Assembly (NCBI GenBank): GCA_965221755.1
Contig: OZ244921.1
Location: 1,488,001-1,552,000, forward strand
DNA: 64,000 nucleotides
DNA from: Azophilus sp965221755
GTDB lineage: Bacteria; Pseudomonadota; Gammaproteobacteria; Pseudomonadales; Azotimanducaceae
Reading direction: 5' to 3'
In this document: positions 6,950-14,480 of the stretch, in pieces
Layout of the letters: each line of letters starts with the position of its first letter
How positions within the stretch are numbered: position 1 is the stretch's first letter
Translations under genes and position numbers: made by a program
The notes under the pieces: generated by a model
What the model was told of the DNA's origin: nothing
The model's database searches: none
Seen by the model: the letters and a program-made list of their open reading frames with translations, nothing else

Positions 6950-7983
6950 GATGCAGCGTCGCCAGCCCGGCCCATCATGCGGCTGACCCGCGCCAACTCG
7001 TCCAGCCGCTCCTTGGCCAGCCCGGTGGCGATGGCATCCTGCGCCATTTCGACGCCGGCGGCGTGGTCGAGGGCGACCCCTGCGGCGTAGATGGCGGCGC
7101 CGGCGTTCAAGGCGACGATGTCCGCCGCGGCCGAATCCGGCCGGGTCAGGGATTCACGGACCAGCGACAGGCTGGACTCGGTGGAGTCCGCGCGCAGCCC
7201 GGCGGCGTCGCGGCGGGTCAGCCCGAAGTCCTCGGGGGCCACCTCATGCTGCTCAATGCGCCCGCCCTTGAGCTCACACACTTGGCTGGGGCCGTCTATC
7301 GCCAGTTCATCCAGCCCATCGGCATGGACGATGAGCACCTGCTCGCTGCCGAGCCGCTTGGCCACCTCCGCCAGCGGGCGCAGCCAATCGGGGCTGAACA
7401 CGCCGATCACCTGGCGGCGGGCGCCCGCCGGATTGGTAAGCGGCCCGAGCACGTTCATCAAGGTGCGGAAGCCGAGCGCCTGGCGCACCGGCGCGGCGTG
7501 GCGCATGGCGGCATGGTGGCGCTGGGCAAACAAAAAGCCGATGCCGATCTCGCGAATGCAGCGGGCGATCTGCTCGGGGGCCAACGCCAGGTTCACGCCC
7601 GCGGCTTCGAGCACGTCGGCGCTGCCGCTGAACCCGGTCATCCGGCGGTTGCCGTGCTTGGCGACCCGCGCCCCGGCGGCGGCGGCCACGAAGCCGGCGG
7701 CGGTGGAAATGTTGAAGAGCTTGGCGCCGCTGCCGCCGGTGCCGCAGGTATCGACCAGATGCTCGGCCCCCACCTCCACCCGCAGCGAAAGCGCCCGCAT
7801 GGCCTCGGCGGCACCCGCCACTTCGGCGGGGGTCTCGCCCTTCATGCGCAACGCCGTCAGCAAGGCGCCGGTTTGCGCCGGAGCGGCGTCGCCCGACATC
7901 ACTTGCCGAAACACGGCGTTGGCGTCCTCTTGGCTGAGCGAGCGCCCCGCCACCAATGCCGCCAAGGCGGTTTGCATGTCCAT
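6946..7983 (-). CDS. trpD: Anthranilate phosphoribosyltransferase
   Basis: Transfers phosphoribose from PRPP to anthranilate, the second dedicated step of tryptophan synthesis. About 345 residues, the normal length. The glycine-rich PRPP loop VDTCGTGGSGAKLFNIST is near residue 85, followed by VAKHGNRRMTGFSGSADVLE (anthranilate site) and the C-terminal EEFGLTRR-like APEDFGLTRRDAAG. ATG at 7983 was chosen; ATG at 7977 is two codons downstream. The gene begins 4 nt after trpG ends and overlaps trpC by 4 nt, so trpG-trpD-trpC form a compact translational unit. Confidence 0.97.
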   Translation of the reverse strand: MDMQTALAALVAGRSLSQEDANAVFRQVMSGDAAPAQTGALLTALRMKGETPAEVAGAAEAMRALSLRVEVGAEHLVDTCGTGGSGAKLFNISTAAGFVAAAAGARVAKHGNRRMTGFSGSADVLEAAGVNLALAPEQIARCIREIGIGFLFAQRHHAAMRHAAPVRQALGFRTLMNVLGPLTNPAGARRQVIGVFSPDWLRPLAEVAKRLGSEQVLIVHADGLDELAIDGPSQVCELKGGRIEQHEVAPEDFGLTRRDAAGLRADSTESSLSLVRESLTRPDSAAADIVALNAGAAIYAAGVALDHAAGVEMAQDAIATGLAKERLDELARVSRMMGRAGDAAS

Positions 7984-7987
7984 GCCT

Positions 7988-8578
7988 TCAAGCCCCCCGA
8001 GGTTCAAGACGGAGAAAGTTGCGCAGCAGGTCATGCCCGGATTCGGTGAAGATCGATTCCGGGTGGAACTGCACGCCTTCAATGGGGAATTGGCGGTGCC
8101 GAGCGCCCATCAGCTCATGGACCGCGCCGTCGCGCTCCGTCCAAGCGGTCACCTCCAGGCAGCTCGGCAACGAGTCCAGCGCCACCACCAAGGAGTGGTA
8201 GCGGGTGGCCCGCAGCGGCGTCGGCAAGCCTGCGAACAGGCCTTCCCCCTCGTGGTGGACCAGCGAAGTCTTGCCGTGCATGACGGCTTCGGCGCGCGCC
8301 ACTTCGCCGCCGAAGGCTTGGCCGATGCACTGATGGCCCAGGCAGATGCCGAGCAGCGGCAGGCGCGGCCCGAAGGCGCGCACCACGTCAAGACAGACGC
8401 CCGCCTCGTTGGGCGTGCAGGGGCCGGGGGAGAGCACGATGCGCTCCGGGGCCATGGCTTCGATGTCAGCCAAGCTGACCTCGTCATTGCGATGCACGGC
8501 CACGTCGGCGCCCAGCTCGCCCAGATACTGCGCCACGTTGTAGGTGAAGGAGTCGTAGTTGTCTATCAGCAGCAGCAT
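7988..8578 (-). CDS. trpG: Anthranilate synthase glutamine amidotransferase subunit
   Basis: Class I glutamine amidotransferase supplying ammonia to TrpE; in many bacteria the same protein also serves PabB in folate synthesis. The 196-residue sequence starts MLLLIDNYDSFTYNVAQYL and shows LSPGPCTPNEAG near residue 50, the nucleophile elbow GICLGHQCIGQAFGG near residue 78, and the His-Glu partner motif GVQFHPESIFTESG near 170. All catalytic residues are present. It is separated from trpE by an ion-channel gene, an unusual interruption. Its stop codon is 4 nt before trpD. Confidence 0.97.
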   Translation of the reverse strand: MLLLIDNYDSFTYNVAQYLGELGADVAVHRNDEVSLADIEAMAPERIVLSPGPCTPNEAGVCLDVVRAFGPRLPLLGICLGHQCIGQAFGGEVARAEAVMHGKTSLVHHEGEGLFAGLPTPLRATRYHSLVVALDSLPSCLEVTAWTERDGAVHELMGARHRQFPIEGVQFHPESIFTESGHDLLRNFLRLEPRGA

Positions 8579-8594
8579 GGGGGTTGGCGTCCTT

Positions 8595-9386
8595 TCAATT
8601 CAGGCGACGCTCCAAGCGGGCGAGCATCTCCTGGGCGGTCTTCAGCTCGCGCAGAATCTCCTCCCGGCCCGGCGGCGTTTCCAGCTCGCGCAGGCGCTCC
8701 TGCTTGGCCTCGTCCAAGTTGTTCAACACCACGGCGATGAACAGGTTGATCACCACGAAGGTGCCCAGCACTACGAAGCTCACGAAGTAAGCCCAAGCCC
8801 AGCCATGGGCGGCCATGGCGGCGTACATGATGTCGGTCCAGTCCTCCAGCGTGACGATGCGGAACAGGGACAGCAGCGAGATGCCCAAGGTGCGCCAATG
8901 GGTGGGGTCCACCTCGTGGAACAGATGGTAGCCCGCCACTCCGTAAACGTAGAAGATGATCGACATCAGCATGATCACGTGGCCCATGCTTGGTATGGAG
9001 CGAACCAAGGTGGCCACGATCAGGCGCAGCTCCGGCAGGGCCGACACCAGCCGCAGCACCCGCAGCAGACGGGCCAGCCGGGCCAGCGTGGCCAACTGCC
9101 CGGTCGCCGGCAGCAGGCTGATGACGACGATGGTGAAGTCGAAGACGTTCCAGCCATCCTTGAAGTAGCGGCTCGGATGGGGATGTTCCGCACCGATCTT
9201 GATGGCGGCCTCAACGACGAAGATCGCCAAAAAGAGCTTGTTCAACGCGAACAGCACAACCGGATGGGCCTCGCGGATGGCTTGCGAGGTATCCAAGCCG
9301 ATGACCACGCCGTTGGCGATGATGGCCGCCGTGATGCCGTGCTGAAACCAGCCGCTGCCCGTGATGCGCCGCAGAAGGGCGATCAT
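8595..9386 (-). CDS. Voltage-gated prokaryotic cation channel (NaChBac/CavMr type)
   Basis: Single-domain six-helix voltage-gated channel that should assemble as a homotetramer in the inner membrane. The 263 residues include S1 (about 17-32), S2 (45-63), S3 (78-93) and an arginine-rich S4 (LARLARLLRVLRL, residues 101-113). S5 (134-153), a pore helix with selectivity filter TLEDWTD (179-185), S6 (201-222) and a charged C-terminal coiled coil (about 225-262) follow. Sodium channels such as NavAb carry TLESWSM; the engineered calcium channel CavAb has TLDDWSD, so the acidic residues at positions 4 and 7 here suggest calcium preference. The ATG at 9386 overlaps the trpE stop (ATGA) and trpG begins 16 nt after its end, so it sits inside the trp operon. 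No role in tryptophan synthesis is known. Confidence 0.9.
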   Translation of the reverse strand: MIALLRRITGSGWFQHGITAAIIANGVVIGLDTSQAIREAHPVVLFALNKLFLAIFVVEAAIKIGAEHPHPSRYFKDGWNVFDFTIVVISLLPATGQLATLARLARLLRVLRLVSALPELRLIVATLVRSIPSMGHVIMLMSIIFYVYGVAGYHLFHEVDPTHWRTLGISLLSLFRIVTLEDWTDIMYAAMAAHGWAWAYFVSFVVLGTFVVINLFIAVVLNNLDEAKQERLRELETPPGREEILRELKTAQEMLARLERRLN

Positions 9387-10876
9387 GGCATCGCCCCCGG
9401 AACCTTCAGCCCCGCCTCCGCCAAGGCGGCGGCACGGAAGATGGCCCGGCCCTTGTTCATGCTCTCCTTCCACTCCAGGCGCGGGCTGGAATCGGCGACG
9501 ATGCCGCCGCCGGCCTCAATGTAGAGGGTGCCGTCCTTCACCACCGCCGTGCGGATGGCGATGGCCGTGTCCATGTTGCCGTTCCAGCCGAGATAGCCCA
9601 CCGCCCCGCCGTAGATGCCCCGCTTGACGGGCTCCAGCTCATCGATGATCTCCATGGCGCGGATTTTCGGCGCGCCGGACAGGGTGCCCACCGGCAGCGT
9701 CGCCCGCAGCACGTCCATGGCCGACTTGCCGGCCTTGAGCCTTCCGGTGACGTTGCTGGAGAGGTGCATGACGTGGGAGTAGCGCTCGATGGCGAACTTC
9801 TCCGTCACCGCAACCGAGCCGGTCTCCGCCACCCGGCCCACGTCGTTGCGGCCGAGGTCGATCAGCATCAGGTGCTCCGCGATCTCCTTGGGATCATTGG
9901 CCAGCTCCTCCTCCATGGCCCGGTCCTCCTCCGGCGTGCGGCCGCGCCGCCGGGTGCCGGCCAAGGGCCGGTTGATGACCGTGCCGTCCTCCAGGCGGGC
10001 GAGAATCTCCGGCGAGGAGCTGACGATCTGAAAGTCCTCAAGGTCCATGAAGTACATGTAGGGCGAAGGGTTGAGGTGGCGCAACGCCCGGTACAGGTTG
10101 ATCGGGTCCGCGCCAAAGGGAATGGACAGGCGCTGCGCCAGCACCACCTGCATCACGTCGCCGGCCCGGGTGTAGTCGCGGATCCTCTCCACCGCCGCCT
10201 TGAACGGCGCCTCGCCGAACTCGGAGACGAAGTCGCTTTCGCGCACTTCGGCGTTGGCGCCGCTCTCGGCGATGGGCGGCACCGGGCCCTTGAGTTTCCG
10301 GGCCAAGGCGTTCAAGCGCGCCAAGGTGCGTTCGCGGATGTCCGGTTCGTTCGGGTCCACCAGGCTGATCAATTGCATGCTTGCCTTCAGGTTGTCGAAG
10401 ATGAGCAGCTCCTCGGAGGCCATCAACACGATGTCCGGGGTGCCGACCGAGTCCGGGGGGGCGCTGTCGGCGAGCCGCTTTTCGAGGTAGCGAACGCAGT
10501 CGTAGCCGAAGTAGCCGACCAAGCCCCCGTGGAACCTCGGCAGGCCCGGTGCCGGAGCGACCCGGTATCGGGCTTGGAAGGCCTCGACGAAGGCCAGCGG
10601 ATCCTCAACCTCCGCCCGCTCCACGCATTCGCCGTCGGTGATGACCTCCACCCGGTGGCCCGACGCCTTGAGCACGGTGCGCGCCGGCAGGCCGATGATG
10701 GAGTACCGCCCCCAAGTCTCGCCGCCGTGGGCCGACTCCAGCAGATAGGACCAAGGCCCCCGGGCGATCTTCAGGTAGGCGGACAGCGGCGTGTCCAAGT
10801 CGGCCAATATCTCCAGCGCCAGCGGCACCCGGTTGTATCCTTGGGTGGCTAGTTTCGCCAAGTCGTCAGCGGTCAT
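9383..10876 (-). CDS. trpE: Anthranilate synthase component I
   Basis: Large subunit converting chorismate plus ammonia to anthranilate, first committed step of tryptophan synthesis. 497 residues, typical. The N-terminal regulatory domain contains SYLLESAHGGETWGRYS near residue 45; the LLES motif with its serine is the tryptophan feedback site, so allosteric inhibition is expected. The chorismate-binding domain carries NPSPYMYFMD, SSSPEILARL, RPLAGTRRRG, DLGRNDVGRV, and the C-terminal GTLSGAPKIRAMEII and EAGGGIVADSSP motifs. It follows gph on the same strand after a 250-bp gap and overlaps the channel gene by 4 nt. No tryptophan-rich leader peptide was recognised upstream. Confidence 0.97.
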   Translation of the reverse strand: MTADDLAKLATQGYNRVPLALEILADLDTPLSAYLKIARGPWSYLLESAHGGETWGRYSIIGLPARTVLKASGHRVEVITDGECVERAEVEDPLAFVEAFQARYRVAPAPGLPRFHGGLVGYFGYDCVRYLEKRLADSAPPDSVGTPDIVLMASEELLIFDNLKASMQLISLVDPNEPDIRERTLARLNALARKLKGPVPPIAESGANAEVRESDFVSEFGEAPFKAAVERIRDYTRAGDVMQVVLAQRLSIPFGADPINLYRALRHLNPSPYMYFMDLEDFQIVSSSPEILARLEDGTVINRPLAGTRRRGRTPEEDRAMEEELANDPKEIAEHLMLIDLGRNDVGRVAETGSVAVTEKFAIERYSHVMHLSSNVTGRLKAGKSAMDVLRATLPVGTLSGAPKIRAMEIIDELEPVKRGIYGGAVGYLGWNGNMDTAIAIRTAVVKDGTLYIEAGGGIVADSSPRLEWKESMNKGRAIFRAAALAEAGLKVPGAMP

Positions 10877-11126
10877 GGGCGGGTCTCGTGAGTGGTTGGG
10901 TTCGCCGGCCAGCGCGAAGGCCGGAGTCGGCGCGCTGCGGAGCGTTTAAGGTCGCCAACCAGACCCGTTGCGGGCCTCACGGGCAAGCGCCGCGCACGCC
11001 TGCGGGTTCGCGCTGCGGATCAAGTTGCCGACGCTGCATCGAGTCTTCATGGCAGGAACCACTCATTGGCCTTGGCAACGGTTCGCCACGAAGGAACCTT
11101 GGCGTGCCGCGCTGCCGGGCGGCAGG
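10877..11126. other. gph-trpE intergenic region
   Basis: About 250 bp between gph and trpE on the minus strand. It probably contains the trp promoter. A 34-codon frame beginning ATGAAGACTCGATGC on the minus strand has only one tryptophan codon and is not a convincing attenuator peptide. GC-rich short inverted repeats such as CCCGTTGCGGG are present. Confidence 0.35.
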
Positions 11127-11780
11127 TTAAAGCAGGTCCCGGAAGGTTTCAATAACCGCATCAGCCCCCAAGTCCGCCGCCGCCACGCCTTGGCGGTAGC
11201 CGTAGGCGACGCAGACCACCGCGCAGCCGACCGCCCGGGCGCAGCCCACGTCAGCTGGGGAGTCGCCCACGAACAGCACCTCGTCCGCCCCCAGGCCCAG
11301 CGCTTCGCAGGCGACCAGGGCCGGGTCCGGCGCCGGCTTGGGGCGGGGGGTGGAGTCGCCCGCCACGACGGCGTCGAAGCGGCCGGCGAAGCCGATCTCG
11401 GCCAGCAGCTTGTGGGTGAGTTCGCCGCGCTTGTTGGTCACCACGGCCAGCTTGGCGCCCCGTCCGGCGAGGGCGGCGAGAGTTTCCTCCACGTCGGCGT
11501 AGGGCGCGCTGTCGACCGCGATGTGGCTGCGGTAGCACTCAAGGAAGCTCTCCAGCATGGCATCCAGCGCATCGACCGGCGCGCCGCGGTGCGCCACCGC
11601 CCGCTCCAAGGCCCTGCGGGCGCCCTGTCCCACCCAGTTGCGCGCCGTCGCCAAATCCACCCCTTTGAGCCCGAATTCGGCCAGCGCGTGGTTCAGGGCG
11701 AAGGTCAGGTCCGGGGCGGTGTCGATGAGGGTGCCGTCGAGGTCGAAAAGATAGCCTGCGTATTCGGAAAGTTCGCCCAT
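11127..11780 (-). CDS. gph: Phosphoglycolate phosphatase (HAD superfamily)
   Basis: Haloacid dehalogenase-like phosphatase that dephosphorylates 2-phosphoglycolate formed from DNA repair or oxygenation chemistry. The 217-residue protein has HAD motif I YLFDLDGTLIDTAPDL near residue 10, motif II VVTNKRG near 115, motif III lysine in PRPKPAPDP near 150 and motif IV VGDSPADVGCARAVG near 170. ATG at 11780 matches the homology start, although ATG at 11810 is also in frame. The order rpe-gph-trpE is conserved in Pseudomonas-like gammaproteobacteria and supports the assignment. It starts 91 nt downstream of rpe. Confidence 0.93.
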   Translation of the reverse strand: MGELSEYAGYLFDLDGTLIDTAPDLTFALNHALAEFGLKGVDLATARNWVGQGARRALERAVAHRGAPVDALDAMLESFLECYRSHIAVDSAPYADVEETLAALAGRGAKLAVVTNKRGELTHKLLAEIGFAGRFDAVVAGDSTPRPKPAPDPALVACEALGLGADEVLFVGDSPADVGCARAVGCAVVCVAYGYRQGVAAADLGADAVIETFRDLL

Positions 11781-11871
11781 GAAGCCCGTGCCTAAGCCGC
11801 GTTCGCCCATTGGTTCGTCGTTCGCTTGCCGAAACCCTGCCGAAGCCCGAAGGCATTGGCGCCAGCCGTGC

Positions 11872-12561
11872 TCAAGCGGCTTGAGGGTCTGCCGTTGACG
11901 CCTGGCGCAACGCCTGCCGCATGGCGGCGATGGCGGCGGCGCGGTCCTCAGCGCCGAAGATGGCGCTCCCGGCCACGAAGGTGTCGGCCCCGGCCGCCGC
12001 CGCTTGGGCGATGTTGGCCGCCTTGATGCCGCCGTCGATCTCCAGGCGGACCTGCCGCCCGGAAGCGTCAATGCGCCGCCGCGCCTCGGCCAGCTTGCCC
12101 AAGCTCGATTCGATGAAGGCTTGGCCGCCGAAGCCCGGGTTGACGGACATGACCAGCGCCAGGTCAATGAGCTCGGCCACCTCGTCGAGCGCCTGCAGGG
12201 GGGTCGTCGGATTGAACGCCAGCCCCGCTTGGGCGCCGCCGTCGCGGATCAGGCTCAAGGTGCGGTGCAGATGCTCGGTACTCTCCGGGTGGACGCTGAT
12301 CAGGTTGGCTCCGGCGTCCAGGAAGTCGCCGATCAGCCGGTCCACGGGCTTGACCATCAGATGGACGTCGAAGAAGCAGTCAAAGCCCGCCCGGCGCAAC
12401 GACTCAAGCACCAGCGGGCCGACGGTCAGATTGGGCACGTAGTGGTTGTCCATGACGTCGAAGTGAATGGCGTCCGCCCCGGCTTCCAGCACGGCCCCGA
12501 CCTCCGCGCCAAGCCGGGAGAAGTCCGCAGCGAGAATGGACGGCGCGATCCAGTGGTCCAC
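11872..12561 (-). CDS. rpe: Ribulose-phosphate 3-epimerase
   Basis: Interconverts ribulose 5-phosphate and xylulose 5-phosphate in the pentose phosphate pathway. 229 residues in a TIM barrel. It begins WIAPSILAADFSRLGAE, contains the metal-binding DAIHFDVMDNHYVPNLTVGP near residue 32, DVHLMVKPVDR near 65, VMSVNPGFGGQAF near 138, LEIDGGIKAANI near 172 and the phosphate-binding FVAGSAIFG near 195. The start is GTG at 12561. It lies directly upstream of gph in the same direction, the conserved rpe-gph-trpE order. Assignment is secure. Confidence 0.97.
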   Translation of the reverse strand: MDHWIAPSILAADFSRLGAEVGAVLEAGADAIHFDVMDNHYVPNLTVGPLVLESLRRAGFDCFFDVHLMVKPVDRLIGDFLDAGANLISVHPESTEHLHRTLSLIRDGGAQAGLAFNPTTPLQALDEVAELIDLALVMSVNPGFGGQAFIESSLGKLAEARRRIDASGRQVRLEIDGGIKAANIAQAAAAGADTFVAGSAIFGAEDRAAAIAAMRQALRQASTADPQAA

Positions 12562-12573
12562 GGGGCTTGGCCG

Positions 12574-12702
12574 CTAGTCCGAAAGGCCGGGTTCGCGCCC
12601 GAAGGCCGCGTCCGGCAACAACCGGAATGCATTGATGCCAAGCCGAGCGAACAAGTCTCGGTTGGTCGCCATGTCCTTGACCGTGCTTGAGTCCGAAAGC
12701 AT
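12574..12702 (-). other. Small open frame between murU and rpe, function unknown
   Basis: A 42-codon frame (starting MLSDSSTVKDMATNRD, with ARLGINAFRLLPDAAF) fills the 145-bp gap between murU and rpe. It has reasonable codon use and could be a micro-gene or the tail of a deleted gene. No family was recognised and expression is unproven. Confidence 0.25.
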
Positions 12703-12706
12703 GTCC

Positions 12707-13372
12707 CTAAGGTACCACAAGGCGCTCACGCAAAGCCTCAAGCTGTTCCGGCGAGCCGATGTCGGTCCAGAAGCCCCGCCAAAGCTGGCCGGTGACGGCG
12801 CCCTCGGCAACCGCCTTGAAGTAGGGGCCGCTGAGCGAGAAGGGCACGGCCTCGCGGCCGTCGAGCAGCCGCGGATGGATGAGCGCCAAGCCGCAGAACA
12901 CGAAGCTGTCGCCACGGCCCGTGAGCCACTCGCCGTCCCATTCGAAGTCGCCTCGCCGGCGGAACGGCGGGGTGGGCGTCAACAGCATGTGGACCAGCGC
13001 CTCATCGCCCAGCCGACGGGCGAATTGATCGAAGGGGAAATCCGTGTAGATGTCGCCCAGAAGCAGCCAGAAGGGCTCGTCGCCCAGCAGCGGCAGGGCC
13101 TGGACCAGGCCGCCGCCAGTCTCCAGCAGCACCGGCTCGCGACTGTAGCACACGCTCAGGCCAAAGGCCGCGCCGTCGCCGATGCAGGCTTCAATCTGCT
13201 CGCCGAGGTGGTGCAGGTTGATCACCACCTCGGTGACGCCAGCGCCCGCCAGCCAACCGAGCTGATGGTGGATGAGCGGCGCGCCGCCCACCTCCAGCAT
13301 CGCCTTGGGGCAATGGTCGGTCAGCGGCTTAAGCCTCGTGCCAAGGCCCGCGGCCAGAATCATGGCCTTCAT
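12707..13372 (-). CDS. murU: N-acetylmuramate 1-phosphate uridylyltransferase
   Basis: Nucleotidyltransferase of the anabolic peptidoglycan-recycling bypass, making UDP-MurNAc from UTP and MurNAc-1-phosphate. 221 residues. The signature loop MILAAGLGTRLKPLTDHCPKAM is at the N-terminus, followed by GGAPLIHHQLGWL, a glycine-rich ETGGGLVQALPLLG near residue 85 and the metal-binding LLLGDIYTDF near 105. It overlaps the end of amgK by 4 nt (ATGA region at 13369-13372), so kinase and uridylyltransferase are coupled. In Pseudomonas this pathway gives intrinsic fosfomycin tolerance because it bypasses MurA. Confidence 0.93.
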   Translation of the reverse strand: MKAMILAAGLGTRLKPLTDHCPKAMLEVGGAPLIHHQLGWLAGAGVTEVVINLHHLGEQIEACIGDGAAFGLSVCYSREPVLLETGGGLVQALPLLGDEPFWLLLGDIYTDFPFDQFARRLGDEALVHMLLTPTPPFRRRGDFEWDGEWLTGRGDSFVFCGLALIHPRLLDGREAVPFSLSGPYFKAVAEGAVTGQLWRGFWTDIGSPEQLEALRERLVVP

Positions 13373-14457
13373 GGCGCACTGGCCTCCAAGGCCGCGGCCG
13401 CGCGGCCTTCAAGCCGCTCCAGCCAAGCCGACAAGTGGCGAGTCTCGGCATAGGCGCCGACGATTCGACGCATGGCGGCCAGCACCGGGGCGATGTGGCC
13501 GAGGTGGCTGGCCTTGCCGTCCCGCAGCCACAAGCGGGCGAAGATGCCGACCGCCTTGAACTGACGCTGCAGGCCGGTGAGGTCCAAGGCGCGGGCAAGG
13601 GCGCGCTCCGTGAAGCCGAAGCGCGACTGAACCCGGTAGCGCTCCTGCCAGTGGCGCAGGGCGCGCTCTTCAAAGCTGTGGTAGCAGTCCCAGAGCAGGC
13701 AGGCCAGATCGTAGGTGGCCGGGCCGATCAGGGCGTCCTGGAAATCGACCAGCCCCAAGCGCCCATCCCCGTCAAGCAGCAGGTTGCGGCAGTGGTAGTC
13801 CCGGTGGATCAGGCACTGCGGCTGGCCAAGCGCATTGTCGATCAGCGCCTCGAAGGCGCTGCGCGCGCCCGGGTCGGGGGCCTCGCCGAGCCAGCTTCCC
13901 AGGAACCACTCGCTGAAGATGCCGAGTTCATCGCGCAGCCGGGTTTCGTCATAGGGCGCAGCCGCTTGGGCTTCGACATTTTGGATGCGCACCAAGTTGG
14001 CGATGGCCAGCTCAAGGGCGCGGCGCTCGTCCGCTCCGCCATAGGCCTCCTCCAAATGCCGCTCGCCGAGGTCGCTCAACAGAAAATAGCCCGATTCGGC
14101 GTCCATGGCGATGATCTCGGGCACCGGCAGCCGCGCGCCGCTGAACAAGCGCTGCATGGCCACGAAGGCGTCATTGCGCTCAAGCGCCGGCGGCGAGGCC
14201 ATCACCACGGCGGACGCCGGGAAGCGCTGCGCAGCCCTGGGCTCATCCCCGCGCCGGGAGATTCGTTCGAGTGGAGGGGCGTTTCGCGCCGGCGCAACCC
14301 CAACGGACGAGAGTCCGCCGCGACCCTCAGGTCGCGCGGAATCCGTCATCCAGATGCGATAGAACCGCCGCTGGCTGGCCTCCGCGCGCAACGGCGCAAC
14401 CCGCCTGATCGGGGCGCCGACGCTCGCCGCCACCCAGTTCGCCAAGTCAGGATCCAT
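13369..14457 (-). CDS. amgK: Anomeric MurNAc/GlcNAc kinase, with an inserted segment
   Basis: Aminoglycoside-phosphotransferase-fold kinase that phosphorylates MurNAc or GlcNAc at the anomeric carbon for cell-wall recycling. The catalytic loop CLIHRDYHCRNLLLDGDG and metal motif GLVDFQDALIGP lie near residues 215-250 and are intact. The N-lobe normally runs from RRFYRIW straight into a VVMASPP strand. Here residues about 38-80 (from TDSARPEGRGG to AQRFPASA) look inserted; they are encoded by tandem hairpins at 14304-14336 and flanking sequence, and preserve the frame. The gene is divergent from lptD with only 23 bp between start codons. Activity with the insert is uncertain, but no stop is introduced. 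Confidence 0.9.
   Translation of the reverse strand: MDPDLANWVAASVGAPIRRVAPLRAEASQRRFYRIWMTDSARPEGRGGLSSVGVAPARNAPPLERISRRGDEPRAAQRFPASAVVMASPPALERNDAFVAMQRLFSGARLPVPEIIAMDAESGYFLLSDLGERHLEEAYGGADERRALELAIANLVRIQNVEAQAAAPYDETRLRDELGIFSEWFLGSWLGEAPDPGARSAFEALIDNALGQPQCLIHRDYHCRNLLLDGDGRLGLVDFQDALIGPATYDLACLLWDCYHSFEERALRHWQERYRVQSRFGFTERALARALDLTGLQRQFKAVGIFARLWLRDGKASHLGHIAPVLAAMRRIVGAYAETRHLSAWLERLEGRAAAALEASAP
14304..14336. repeat. Two adjacent hairpins inside amgK
   Basis: CGGAC-GAGA-GTCCG (14304-14317) and CGCGACC-CTCA-GGTCGCG (14319-14336) are perfect stem-loops in the part of amgK that has no counterpart in the family. They resemble the stem-loops found in the dead IS481 transposase and in intergenic regions of this window. 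Confidence 0.65.
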
Positions 14458-14480
14458 GCCGCGATGGTATCATTCGCACC

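Noticed and set aside
9764..10852. Long plus-strand open frame antisense to trpE
   Set aside because: Its composition reflects high-GC antisense codon structure; trpE on the other strand has full family motifs. The same reasoning rejects other long antisense frames at 2533-3483, 17459-19399, 42522-44747 and 48389-49930.
10877..11126. Possible trp leader peptide/attenuator upstream of trpE
   Set aside because: The only small frame has a single Trp codon and no convincing terminator/antiterminator pair was seen.
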